A stretch of DNA of 64,000 nucleotides from Galaxea fascicularis (taxonomy: Eukaryota > Cnidaria > Anthozoa > Scleractinia > Euphylliidae), in contig OX419346.1 of assembly GCA_948470475.1 (NCBI GenBank), forward strand, positions 2,771,231 to 2,835,230, given 5' to 3'. The translations under genes and the position numbers were made by a program. The first letter of the stretch is position 1. Each line of letters begins with the position of its first letter. Shown one piece after another: positions 9,333 to 20,759 of the stretch. The notes under the pieces were generated by a model that saw only the letters and a list, made by a program, of their open reading frames with translations, ran no database searches and was not told where the DNA came from.

Positions 9333-12135
9333 TTTGCTGAAATCTTGCACACAGCTCAAAGAAGAAGAGAAATAATGTTTTGGGAGTTTTTAGAAGCATT
9401 TCAACATCATTTCTAGACTCCTCTTTGAACTAGGCACACTTTCAGCCAAATTCCAAATTTGACCCAAAACTGGCCAAAAGCATGGGTTAACCCCTTTGGG
9501 TTTTGGTCAAAATTTCAACTTTGCTGAAATCTTGCACACAGCTCAAATAAGAAGAGAAATAATGTTTTGGGAGTTTTTAGAAGCATTTCAACATCATTTC
9601 TAGACTCCTCTTTGAACTAGGCAAACTTTCAGCCAAATTCCAAATTTGACCCAAAACTGGCCAAAAGCATGGGTTAACCCCTTTGGGTTTTGGTCAAAAT
9701 TTCAACTTTGCTGAAATCTTGCACACAGCTCAAATAAGAAGAGAAATAATGTTTTGGGAGTTTTTAGAAGCATTTCAACATCATTTCTAGACTCCTCTTT
9801 GAACTAGGCAAACTTTCAGCCAAATTCCAAATTTGACCCAAAACTGGCCAAAAGCATGGGTTAACCCCTTTGGGTTTTGGTCAAAATTTCAACGTTGCTG
9901 AAATCTTGCACACAGCTCAAATAAGAAGGGAAATAATGTTTTGGGAGTTTTTAGAAGCATTTCAACGTCATTTCTAGACTCCTCTTTGAACTAGGCAAAC
10001 TTTCAGCCAAATTCCAAATTTGACCCAAAACTGGCTAAAAGCATGGGTTAACCCCTTTGGGTTTTGGTCAAAATTTCAACTTTGCTGAAATCTTGCACAC
10101 AGCTCAAATAAGAAGAGAAATAATGTTTTGGGAGTTTTTAGAAGCATTTCAACATCATTTCTAGACTCCTCTTTGAACTAGGCACACTTTCAGCCAAATT
10201 CCAAATTTGACCCAAAACTGGCCAAAAGCATGGGTTAACCCCTTTGGGTTTTGGTCAAAATTTCAACTTTGCTGAAATCTTGCACACAGCTCAAATAAGA
10301 AGAGAAATAATGTTTGGGAGTTTTTAGAAGCATTTCAACATCATTTCTAGACTCCTCTTTGAACTAGGCACACTTTCAGCCAAATTCCAAATTTGACCCA
10401 AAACTGGCCAAAAGCATGGGTTAACCCCTTTGGGTTTTGGTCCAAATTTTAACTTTGCTGAAATCTTGCACACAGCTCAAATAAGAAGAGAAATAATGTT
10501 TTGGGAGTTTTTAGAAGCATTTCAACATCATTTCTAGACTCCTCTTTGAACTAGGCACACTTTCAGCCAAATTTTAAATTTGACCCAAAACTGGCCAAAA
10601 GCATGGGTTAACCCCTTTGGGTTTTGGTCAAAATTTCAACTTTGCTGAAATCTTGCACACAGCTCAAATAAGAAGAGAAATAATGTTTTGGGAGTTTTTA
10701 GAAGCATTTCAACATCATTTCTAGACTCCTCTTTGAACTAGGCAAACTTTCAGCCAAATTCCAAATTTGACCCAAAACTGGCCAAAAGCATGGGTTAACC
10801 CCTTTGGGTTTTGGTCAAAATTTCAACTTTGCTGAAATCTTGCACACAGCTCAAATAAGAAGAGAAATAATGTTTTGGGAGTTTTTAGAAGCATTTCAAC
10901 ATCATTTCTAGACTCCTCTTTGAACTAGGCAAACTTTCAGCCAAATTCCAAATTTGACCCAAAACTGGCCAAAAGCATGGGTTAACCCCTTTGGGTTTTG
11001 GTCAAAATTTCAACTTTGCTGAAATCTTGCACACAGCTCAAATAAGAAGAGAAATAATGTTTTGGGAGTTTTTAGAAGCATTTCAACATCATTTCTAGAC
11101 TCCTCTTTGAACTAGGCAAACTTTCAGCCAAATTCCAAATTTGACCCAAAACTGGCCAAAAGCATGGGTTAACCCCTTTGGGTTTTGGTCCAAATTTTAA
11201 CTTTGCTGAAATCTTGCACACAGCTCAAATAAGAAGAGAAATAATGTTTTGGGAGTTTTTAGAAGCATTTCAACATCATTTCTAGACTCCTCTTTGAACT
11301 AGGCACACTTTCAGCCAAATTCCAAATTTGACCCAAAACTGGCCAAAAGCATGGGTTAACCCCTTTGGGTTTTGGTCAAAATTTCAACTTTGCTGAAATC
11401 TTGCACACAGCTCAAATAAGAAGAGAAATAATGTTTTCGGAGTTTTTAGAAGCATTTCAACATCATTTCTAGACTCCTCTTTGAACTAGGCAAACTTTCA
11501 GCCAAATTCCAAATTTGACCCAAAACTGGCCAAAAGCATGGGTTAACCCCTTTGGGTTTTGGTCAAAATTTCAACTTTGCTGAAATCTTGCACACAGCTC
11601 AAATAAGAAGAGAAATAATGTTTGGGAGTTTTTAGAAGCATTTCAACATCATTTCTAGACTCCTCTTTGAACTAGGCAAACTTTCAGCCAAATTCCAAAT
11701 TTGACCCAAAACTGGCCAAAAGCATGGGTTAACCCCTTTGGGTTTTGGTCAAAATTTCAACTTTGCTGAAATCTTGCACACAGCTCAAATAAGAAGAGAA
11801 ATAATGTTTTGGGAGTTTTTAGAAGCATTTCAACATCATTTCTAGACTCCTCTTTGAACTAGGCAAACTTTCAGCCAAATTCCAAATTTGACCCAAAACT
11901 GGCCAAAAGCATGGGTTAACCCCTTTGGGTTTTGGTCAAAATTTCAACTTTGCTGAAATCTTGCACACAGCTCAAATAAGAAGAGAAATAATGTTTTGGG
12001 AGTTTTTAGAAGCATTTCAACGTCATTTCTAGACTCCTCTTTGAACTAGGCACACTTTCAGCCAAATTCCAAATTTGACCCAAAACTGGCCAAAAGCATG
12101 GGTTAACCCCTTTGGGTTTTGGTCAAAATTTCAAC
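9333..12135. repeat. Domain C: mixed monomers M51-M65
   Basis: No clear HOR order. M51 has CAAAGAAGAAG (T29G). M53-M54 repeat the T1G/A36G/A74G/C143T pair seen at M37-M38. M56 (10268-10453) and M63 (11576-11761) have the 1-bp T-run deletion, M57 has AAATTTTAAATTTG in the p118 area, and M62 has TTTTCGGAG. M60 combines CAAAC with the GGTCC/TTTTAAC end that elsewhere goes with CACAC, so it may be a recombinant. Confidence 0.8.
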
Positions 12136-12325
12136 GTTGCTGAAATCTTGCACACAGCTCAAATAAGAAGAGAAATAATGTTTTGGGAGTTTTTAGAAGC
12201 GTTTCAACATCATTTCTAGACTCCTCTCTGAAGTAGGCAAACTTTCAGCCAAATTCCAAATTTGACCCAAAACTGGCCAAAAGCATGGGTTAATAACCCC
12301 TTTGGGTTTTGGTCAAAATTTCAAC
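12136..12325. repeat. Monomer M66 with 3-bp insertion (190 bp)
   Basis: GGGTTAACCC is expanded to GGGTTAATAACCC by a TAA duplication at the centre of the palindrome. The monomer also starts GTTGCTG (T1G), has GCGTTTCAAC (A66G) and CTCTGAAGTAGG. The insertion puts a short spacer into the dyad tip. Confidence 0.9.
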
Positions 12326-13446
12326 TTTGCTGAAATCTTGCACACAGCTGAGATAAGAAGAGAAATAATGTTTTGGGAGTTTTTAGAAGCATTTCAACGT
12401 CATTTCTAGACTTTTCTTTAAAGTAGGCAAACTTTCAGCCAAATTCCAAATTTGACCCAAAACTGGCCAAAAGCATGGGTTAACCCCTTTGGGTTTTGGT
12501 CAAAATTTCAACTTTGCTGAAATCTTGCACACAGCTCAAATAAGAAGGGAAATAATGTTTTGGGAGTTTTTAGAAGCATTTCAACGTCATTTCTAGACTC
12601 CTCTTTGAACTAGGCAAACTTTCAGCCAAATTCCAAATTTGACCCAAAACTGGCCAAAAGCATGGGTTAACCCCTTTGGGTTTTGGTCAAAATTTCAACT
12701 TTGCTGAACTCTTGCACACAGCTCAAATAAGAAGAGAAATAATGTTTTGGGAGTTTTTAGAAGCATTTCAACATCATTTCTAGACTCCTCTTTGAACTAG
12801 GCAAACTTTCAGCCAAATTCCAAATTTGACCCAAAACTGGCCAAAAGCATGGGTTAACCCCTTTGGGTTTTGGTCAAAATTTCAACTTTGCTGAAATCTT
12901 GCACACAGCTCAAATAAGAAGAGAAATAATGTTTGGGAGTTTTTAGAAGCATTTCAACATCATTTCTAGACTCCTCTTTGAACTAGGCAAACTTTCAGCC
13001 AAATTCCAAATTTGACCCAAAACTGGCCAAAAGCATGGGTTAACCCCTTTGGGTTTTGGTCAAAATTTCAACTTTGCTGAAATCTTGCACACAGCTCAAA
13101 TAAGAAGGGAAATAATCTTTTGGAAGTTTTTAGAAGCATTTCAACGTCATTTCTAGACTCCTCTTTGAACTAGGCAAACTTTCAGCCAAATTCCAAATTT
13201 GACCCAAAACTGGCCAAAAGCATGGGTTAACCCCTTTGGGTTTTGGTCAAAATTTCAACTTTGCTGAAATCTTGCACACAGCTCAAATAAGAAGAGAAAT
13301 AATGTTTTGGGAGTTTTTAGAAGCATTTCAACATCATTTCTAGACTCCTCTTTGAACTAGGCACACTTTCAGCCAAATTCCAAATTTGACCCAAAACTGG
13401 CCAAAAGCATGGGTTAACCCCTTTGGGTTTTGGTCAAAATTTCAAC

Positions 13447-14006
13447 TTTGCTGAAATCTTGCACACAGCTCAAAGAAGAAGAGAAATAATGTTTGGGAGT
13501 TTTTAGAAGCATTTCAACATCACTTCTAGACTCCTCTTTGAAGTAGGCAAACTTTCAGCCAAATTCCAAATTTGACCCAAAACTGGCCAAAAGCATGGGT
13601 TAACCCCTTTGGGTTTTGGTCAAAATTTCAACTTTGCTGAAATCTTGCACACAGCTCAAATAAGAAGGGAAATAATGTTTTGGGAGTTTTTAGAAGCATT
13701 TTAACGTCATTTCTAGACTCCTCTTCGAACTAGGCAAACTTTCAGCCAAATTCCAAATTTGACCCAAAACTGGCCAAAAGCATGGGTTAACCCATTTGGG
13801 TTTTGGTCAAAATTTCAACTTTGCTGAACTCTTGCACACACCTCAAATAAGAAGAGAAATAATGTTTTGGGAGTTTTTAGAAGCATTTCAACATCATTTC
13901 TAGACTCCTCTTTGAACTAGGCAAACTTTCAGCCAAATTCCAAATTTGACCCAAAACTGGCCAAAAGCATGGGTTAACCCCTTTGGGTTTTGGTCAAAAT
14001 TTCAAC
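13447..14006. repeat. Three-monomer module M73-M75, repeated at 18143-18702
   Basis: M73 has CAAAGAAGAAG, the T-run deletion, CATCACTTC and GAAGTAGG. M74 has AGAAGGG, CATTTTAACGTC and CTTCGAAC. M75 has CTGAACTCTTG with ACACACCTC. The same three haplotypes occur in the same order at M98-M100, 4696 bp downstream, differing visibly only at one site in M74 (CCCATTTGGG instead of CCCCTTTGGG). This is a moved or duplicated block. Confidence 0.9.
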
Positions 14007-16062
14007 TTTGCTGAAATCTTGCACACAGCTCAAATAAGAAGAGAAATAATGTTTTGGGAGTTTTTAGAAGCATTTTAACATCATTTCTAGACTCCTCTTT
14101 GAACTAGGCAAACTTTCAGCCAAATTCCAAATTTGACCCAAAACTGGCCAAAAGCATGGGTTAACCCCTTTGGGTTTTGTTCAAAATTTCAACTTTGCTG
14201 AAATCTTGCACACAGCTCAAATAAGAAGAGAAATAATGTTTTGGGAGTTTTTAGAAGCATTTCAACATCATTTCTAGACTCCTCTTTGAACTAGGCACAC
14301 TTTCAGCCAAATTCCAAATTTGACCCAAAACTGGCCAAAAGCATGGGTTAACCCCTTTGGGTTTTGGTCAAAATTTCAACTTTGCTGAAATCTTGCACAC
14401 AGCTCAAATAAGAAGGGAAATAATGTTTTGGGAGTTTTTAGAAGCATTTCAACGTCATTTCTAGACTCCTCTTTGAACTAGGCAAACTTTCAGCCAAATT
14501 CCAAATTTGACCCAAAACTGGCCAAAAGCATGGGTTAACCCCTTTGGGTTTTGGTCAAAATTTCAACTTTGCTGAAATCTTGCACACAGCTCAAATAAGA
14601 AGAGAAATAATGTTTTGGGAGTTTTTAGAAGCATTTCAACATCATTTCTAGACTCCTCTTTGAACTAGGCACACTTTCAGCCAAATTCCAAATTTGACCC
14701 AAAACTGGCCAAAAGCATGGGTTAACCCCTTTGGGTTTTGGTCAAAATTTCAACTTTGCTGAAATCTTGCACACAGCTCAAAGAAGAAGAGAAATAATGT
14801 TTTGGGAGTTTTTAGAAGCATTTCAACATCATTTCTAGACTCCTCTTTGAACTAGGCAAACTTTCAGCCAAATTCCAAATTTGACCCAAAACTGGCCAAA
14901 AGCATGGGTTAACCCCTTTGGGTTTTGGTCAAAATTTCAACTTTGCTGAACTCTTGCACACAGCTGAAATAAGAAGAGAAATAATGTTTTGGGAGTTTTT
15001 AGAAGCATTTCAACATCATTTCTAGACTCCTCTTTGAACTAGGCAAACTTTCAGCCAAATTCCAAATTTGACCCAAAACTGGCCAAAAGCATGGGTTAAC
15101 CCCTTTGGGTTTTGGTCAAAATTTCAACTTTGCTGAAATCTTGCACACAGCTCAAATAAGAAGAGAAATAATGTTTGGGAGTTTTTAGAAGCATTTCAAC
15201 ATCATTTCTAGACTCCTCTTTGAACTAGGCAAACTTTCAGCCAAATTCGAAATTTGACCCAAAACTGGCCAAAAGCATGGGTTAACCCCTTTGGGTTTTG
15301 GTCAAAATTTCAACTTTGCTGAAATCTTGCACACAGCTCAAATAAGAAGGGAAATAATGTTTTGGGAGTTTTTAAAAGCATTTCAACGTCATTTCTAGAC
15401 TCCTCTTTGAACTAGGCAAACTTTCAGCCAAATTCCAAATTTGACCCAAAACTGGCCAAAAGCATGGGTTAACCCCTTTGGGTTTTGGTCAAAATTTCAA
15501 CTTTGCTGAAATCTTGCACACAGCTCAAATAAGAAGAGAAATAATGTTTTGGGAGTTTTTAGAAGCATTTCAACATCATTTCTAGACTCCTCTTTGAACT
15601 AGGCACACTTTCAGCCAAATTCCAAATTTGACCCAAAACTGGCCAAAAGCATGGGTTAACCCCTTTGGGTTTTGGTCCAAATTTCAACTTTGCTGAAATC
15701 TTGCACACAGCTCAAATAAGAAGAGAAATAATGTTTTGGGAGTTTTTAGAAGCATTTCAACATCATTTCTAGACTCCTCTTTGAACTAGGCAAACTTTCA
15801 GCCAAATTCCAAATTTGACCCAAAACTGGCCAAAAGCATGGGTTAACCCCTTTGGGTTTTGGTCAAAATTTCAACTTTGCTGAAATCTTGCACACAGCTC
15901 AAATAAGAAGAGAAATAATGTTTTGGGAGTTTTTAGAAGCATTTCAACATCATTTCTAGACTCCTCTTTGAACTAGGCAAACTTTCAGCCAAATTCCAAA
16001 TTTGACCCAAAACTGGCCAAAAGCATGGGTTAACCCCTTTGGGTTTTGGTCAAAATTTCAAC

Positions 16063-18702
16063 TTTGCTGAAATCTTGCACACAGCTCAAATAAGAAGGGA
16101 AATAATGTTTTGGGAGTTTTTAGAAGCATTTCAACGTCATTTCTAGACTCCTCTTTGAACTAGGCAAACTTTCAGCCAAATTCCAAATTTGACCCAAAAC
16201 TGGCCAAAAGCATGGGTTAACCCCTTTGGGTTTTGTTCAAAATTTCAACTTTGCTGAAATCTTGCACACAGCTCAAATAAGAAGAGAAATAATGTTTTGG
16301 GAGTTTTTAGAAGCATTTCAACATCATTTCTAGACTCCTCTTTGAACTAGGCACACTTTCAGCCAAATTCCAAATTTGACCCAAAACTGGCCAAAAGCAT
16401 GGGTTAACCCCTTTGGGTTTTGGTCAAAATTTCAACTTTGCTGAAATCTTGCACACAGCTCAAATAAGAAGAGAAATAATGTTTTGGGAGTTTTTAGAAG
16501 CATTTCAACGTCATTTCTAGACTCCTCTTTGAACTAGGCAAACTTTCAGCCAAATTCCAAATTTGACCCAAAACTGGCCAAAAGCATGGGTTAACCCCTT
16601 TGGGTTTTGGTCAAAATTTCAACTTTGCTGAAATCTTGCACACAGCTCAAATAAGAAGAGAAATAATGTTTTGGGAGTTTTTAGAAGCATTTCAACATCA
16701 TTTCTAGACTCCTCTTAGAACTAGGCAAACTTTCAGCCAAATTCCAAATTTGACCCAAAACTGGCCAAAAGCATGGGTTAACCCCTTTGGGTTTTGGTCA
16801 AAATTTCAACTTTGCTGAAATCTTGCACACAGCTCAAATAAGAAGAGAAATAATCTTTTGGGAGTTTTTAGAAGCATTTCAACGTCATTTCTAGACTCCT
16901 CTTTGAACTAGGCAAACTTTCAGCCAAATTTCAAATTTGACCCAAAACTGGCCAAAAGCATGGCCAAAAGCATGGCCAAAAGCATGGCATGGCCCTTTTG
17001 GTTTTGGTCAAAATTTCAACTTTGCTGAACTCTTGCACACACCTCAAATAAGAAGAGAAATAATGTTTTGGGAGTTTTTAGAAGCATTTCAACGTCATTT
17101 CTAGACTCCTCTTTGAACTAGGCAAACTTTCAGCCAAATTCCAAATTTGACCCAAAACTGGCCAAAAGCATGGGTTAACCCCTTTGGGTTTTGGTCAAAA
17201 TTTCAACTTTGCTGAAATCTTGCACACAGCTCAAATAAGAAAAGAAATAATGTTTTGGGAGTTTTTAGAAGCATTTCAACATCATTTCTAGACTCCTCTT
17301 TGAACTAGGCAAACTTTCAGCCAAATTCCAAATTTGACCCAAAACTGGCCAAAAGCATGGGTTAACCCATTTGGGTTTTGGTCAAAATTTCAACTTTGCT
17401 GAAATCTTGCAAACAGCTCAAATAAGAAGAGAAATAATGTTTTGGGAGTTTTTAGAAGCATTTCAACATCATTTCTAGACTCCTCTTTGAACTAGGCAAA
17501 CTTTCAGCCAAATTCCAAATTTGACCCAAAACTGGCCAAAAGCATGGGTTAACCCCTTTGGGTTTTGGTCAAAATTTCAACTTTGCTGAAATCTTGCACA
17601 CAGCTCAAATAAGAAGAGAAATAATGTTTTGGGAGTTTTTAGAAGCATTTCAACATCATTTCTAGACTCCTCTTTGAACTAGGCAAACTTTCAGCCAAAT
17701 TCCAAATTTGACCCAAAACTGGCCAAAAGCATGGGTTAACCCCTTTTGGTTTTGGTCAAAATTTCAACTTTGCTGAACTCTTGCACACACCTCAAATAAG
17801 AAGAGAAATAATGTTTTGGGAGTTTTTAGAAGCATTTCAACGTCATTTCTAGACTCCTCTTTGAAGTAGGCAAACTTTCAGCCAAATTCCAAATTTGACC
17901 CAAAACTGGCCAAAAGCATGGGTTAACCCCTTTGGGTTTTGGTCAAAATTTCAACTTTGCTGAAATCTTGCACACAGCTCAAATAAGAAGAGAAATAATG
18001 TTTTGGGAGGTTTTAGAAGCGTTTCAACATCATTTCTAGACTCCTCTTTGAACTAGGCACACTTTCAGCCAAATTCCAAATTTGACCCAAAACTGGCCAA
18101 AAGCATGGGTTAACCCCTTTGGGTTTTGGTCAAAATTTCAACTTTGCTGAAATCTTGCACACAGCTCAAAGAAGAAGAGAAATAATGTTTGGGAGTTTTT
18201 AGAAGCATTTCAACATCACTTCTAGACTCCTCTTTGAAGTAGGCAAACTTTCAGCCAAATTCCAAATTTGACCCAAAACTGGCCAAAAGCATGGGTTAAC
18301 CCCTTTGGGTTTTGGTCAAAATTTCAACTTTGCTGAAATCTTGCACACAGCTCAAATAAGAAGGGAAATAATGTTTTGGGAGTTTTTAGAAGCATTTTAA
18401 CGTCATTTCTAGACTCCTCTTCGAACTAGGCAAACTTTCAGCCAAATTCCAAATTTGACCCAAAACTGGCCAAAAGCATGGGTTAACCCCTTTGGGTTTT
18501 GGTCAAAATTTCAACTTTGCTGAACTCTTGCACACACCTCAAATAAGAAGAGAAATAATGTTTTGGGAGTTTTTAGAAGCATTTCAACATCATTTCTAGA
18601 CTCCTCTTTGAACTAGGCAAACTTTCAGCCAAATTCCAAATTTGACCCAAAACTGGCCAAAAGCATGGGTTAACCCCTTTGGGTTTTGGTCAAAATTTCA
18701 AC
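16063..18702. repeat. Domain E, 14-monomer block, copy 1 (M87-M100)
   Basis: The block is 2640 bp. Marker order: TTTTGTTC end with A36G/A74G; CACAC; A74G; CAAAC; AATCTTTT (G45C) with A74G; A10C/ACACACCTC; AAGAAAAG with CCCATTTGGG; TTGCAAACAGC; CCCTTTTGG; A10C with GAAGTAGG; GGGAGGTTTT with GCGTTTC; then the three-monomer module (18143-18702). The first eleven recur in order starting at 18703. Confidence 0.93.
16811..17020. repeat. Expanded monomer M91 (210 bp) with 12-bp triplication
   Basis: GCCAAAAGCATG, normally single at p141-152, occurs three times in a row (16951-16986). It is followed by GCATGGCCCTTTTGG, in which the GGTTAAC core is lost. Net change is +23 bp. The palindrome tip of the dyad is destroyed here. 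The matching monomer in copy 2 (M105, 19451-19637) is a normal 187 bp. Confidence 0.95.
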
Positions 18703-20759
18703 TTTGCTGAAATCTTGCACACAGCTCAAATAAGAAGGGAAATAATGTTTTGGGAGTTTTTAGAAGCATTTCAACGTCATTTCTAGACTCCTCTTTGAAC
18801 TAGGCAAACTTTCAGCCAAATTCCAAATTTGACCCAAAACTGGCCAAAAGCATGGGTTAACCCCTTTGGGTTTTGTTCAAAATTTCAACTTTGCTGAAAT
18901 CTTGCACACAGCTCAAATAAGAAGAGAAATAATGTTTTGGGAGTTTTTAGAAGCATTTCAACATCATTTCTAGACTCCTCTTTGAACTAGGCACACTTTC
19001 AGCCAAATTCCAAATTTGACCCAAAACTGGCCAAAAGCATGGGTTAACCCCTTTGGGTTTTGGTCAAAATTTCAACTTTGCTGAAATCTTGCACACAGCT
19101 AAAATAAGAAGGGAAATAATGTTTTGGGAGTTTTTAGAAGCATTTCAACGTCATTTCTAGACTCCTCTTTGAACTAGGCAAACTTTCAGCCAAATTCCAA
19201 ATTTGACCCAAAACTGGCCAAAAGCATGGGTTAACCCCTTTGGGTTTTGGTCAAAATTTCAACTTTGCTGAAATCTTGCACACAGCTCAAATAAGAAGAG
19301 AAATAATGTTTTGGGAGTTTTTAGAAGCATTTCAACATCATTTCTAGACTCCTCTTTGAACTAGGCAAACTTTCAGCCAAATTCCAAATTTGACCCAAAA
19401 CTGGCCAAAAGCATGGGTTAACCCCTTTGGGTTTTGGTCAAAATTTCAACTTTGCTGAAATCTTGCACACAGCTCAAATAAGAAGAGAAATAATCTTTTG
19501 GGAGTTTTTAGAAGCATTTCAACGTCATTTCTAGACTCCTCTTTGAACTAGGCACACTTTCAGCCAAATTCCAAATTTGACCCAAAACTGGCCAAAAGCA
19601 TGGGTTAACCCCTTTGGGTTTTGGTCAAAATTTCAACTTTGCTGAACTCTTGCACACACCTCAAATAAGAAGAGAAATAATGTTTTGGGAGTTTTTAGAA
19701 GCATTTCAACGTCATTTCTAGACTCCTCTTTGAACTAGGCAAACTTTCAGCCAAATTCCAAATTTGACCCAAAACTGGCCAAAAGCATGGGTTAACCCCT
19801 TTGGGTTTTGGTCAAAATTTCAACTTTGCTGAAATCTTGCACACAGCTCAAATAAGAAAAGAAATAATGTTTTGGGAGTTTTTAGAAGCATTTCAACATC
19901 ATTTCTAGACTCCTCTTTGAACTAGGCAAACTTTCAGCCAAATTCCAAATTTGACCCAAAACTGGCCAAAAGCATGGGTTAACCCATTTGGGTTTTGGTC
20001 AAAATTTCAACTTTGCTGAAATCTTGCAAACAGCTCAAATAAGAAGAGAAATAATGTTTTGGGAGTTTTTAGAAGCATTTCAACATCATTTCTAGACTCC
20101 TCTTTGAACTAGGCAAACTTTCAGCCAAATTCCAAATTTGACCCAAAACTGGCCAAAAGCATGGGTTAACCCCTTTGGGTTTTGGTCAAAATTTCAACTT
20201 TGCTGAAATCTTGCACACAGCTCAAATAAGAAGAGAAATAATGTTTTGGGAGTTTTTAGAAGCATTTCAACATCATTTCTAGACTCCTCTTTGAACTAGG
20301 CAAACTTTCAGCCAAATTCCAAATTTGACCCAAAACTGGCCAAAAGCATGGGTTAACCCCTTTTGGTTTTGGTCAAAATTTCAACTTTGCTGAACTCTTG
20401 CACACACCTCAAATAAGAAGAGAAATAATGTTTTGGGAGTTTTTAGAAGCATTTCAACGTCATTTCTAGACTCCTCTTTGAAGTAGGCAAACTTTCAGCC
20501 AAATTCCAAATTTGACCCAAAACTGGCCAAAAGCATGGGTTAACCCCTTTGGGTTTTGGTCAAAATTTCAACTTTGCTGAAATCTTGCACACAGCTCAAA
20601 TAAGAAGAGAAATAATGTTTTGGGAGGTTTTAGAAGCGTTTCAACATCATTTCTAGACTCCTCTTTGAACTAGGCACACTTTCAGCCAAATTCCAAATTT
20701 GACCCAAAACTGGCCAAAAGCATGGGTTAACCCCTTTGGGTTTTGGTCAAAATTTCAAC
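18703..20759. repeat. Domain E, copy 2, eleven monomers (M101-M111)
   Basis: M101-M111 repeat the haplotypes of M87-M97 in order at a 2640-bp offset, including rare ones such as AAGAAAAG/CCCATTTGGG, TTGCAAACAGC, CCCTTTTGG and GGGAGGTTTT/GCGTTTC. Differences: M103 has CAGCTAAAATAAGAAGGG, M104 has CTTTGAAC against CTTAGAAC in M90, and M105 lacks the M91 expansion and is CACAC. The three-monomer tail of copy 1 is not present after M111. Confidence 0.93.

Larger units (their letters stand above)
12136..16062. repeat. Domain D: CpG-bearing mixed monomers M66-M86
   Basis: Rich in A36G (AGAAGGG) and A74G (AACGTC) monomers, interleaved with A10C monomers (CTGAACTCTTG, often with ACACACCTC) and 186-bp T-run-deletion monomers. 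The order A10C, T-deletion, A36G/A74G occurs at M69-M71 and again at M81-M83 (12700 and 14942). A trio at M73-M75 returns at M98-M100. Individual oddities: M67 has CTTTTCTTTAAAGTAGG, M82 has TTCGAAATTTG, and M83 has TTTTTAAAAGC. Confidence 0.82.
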
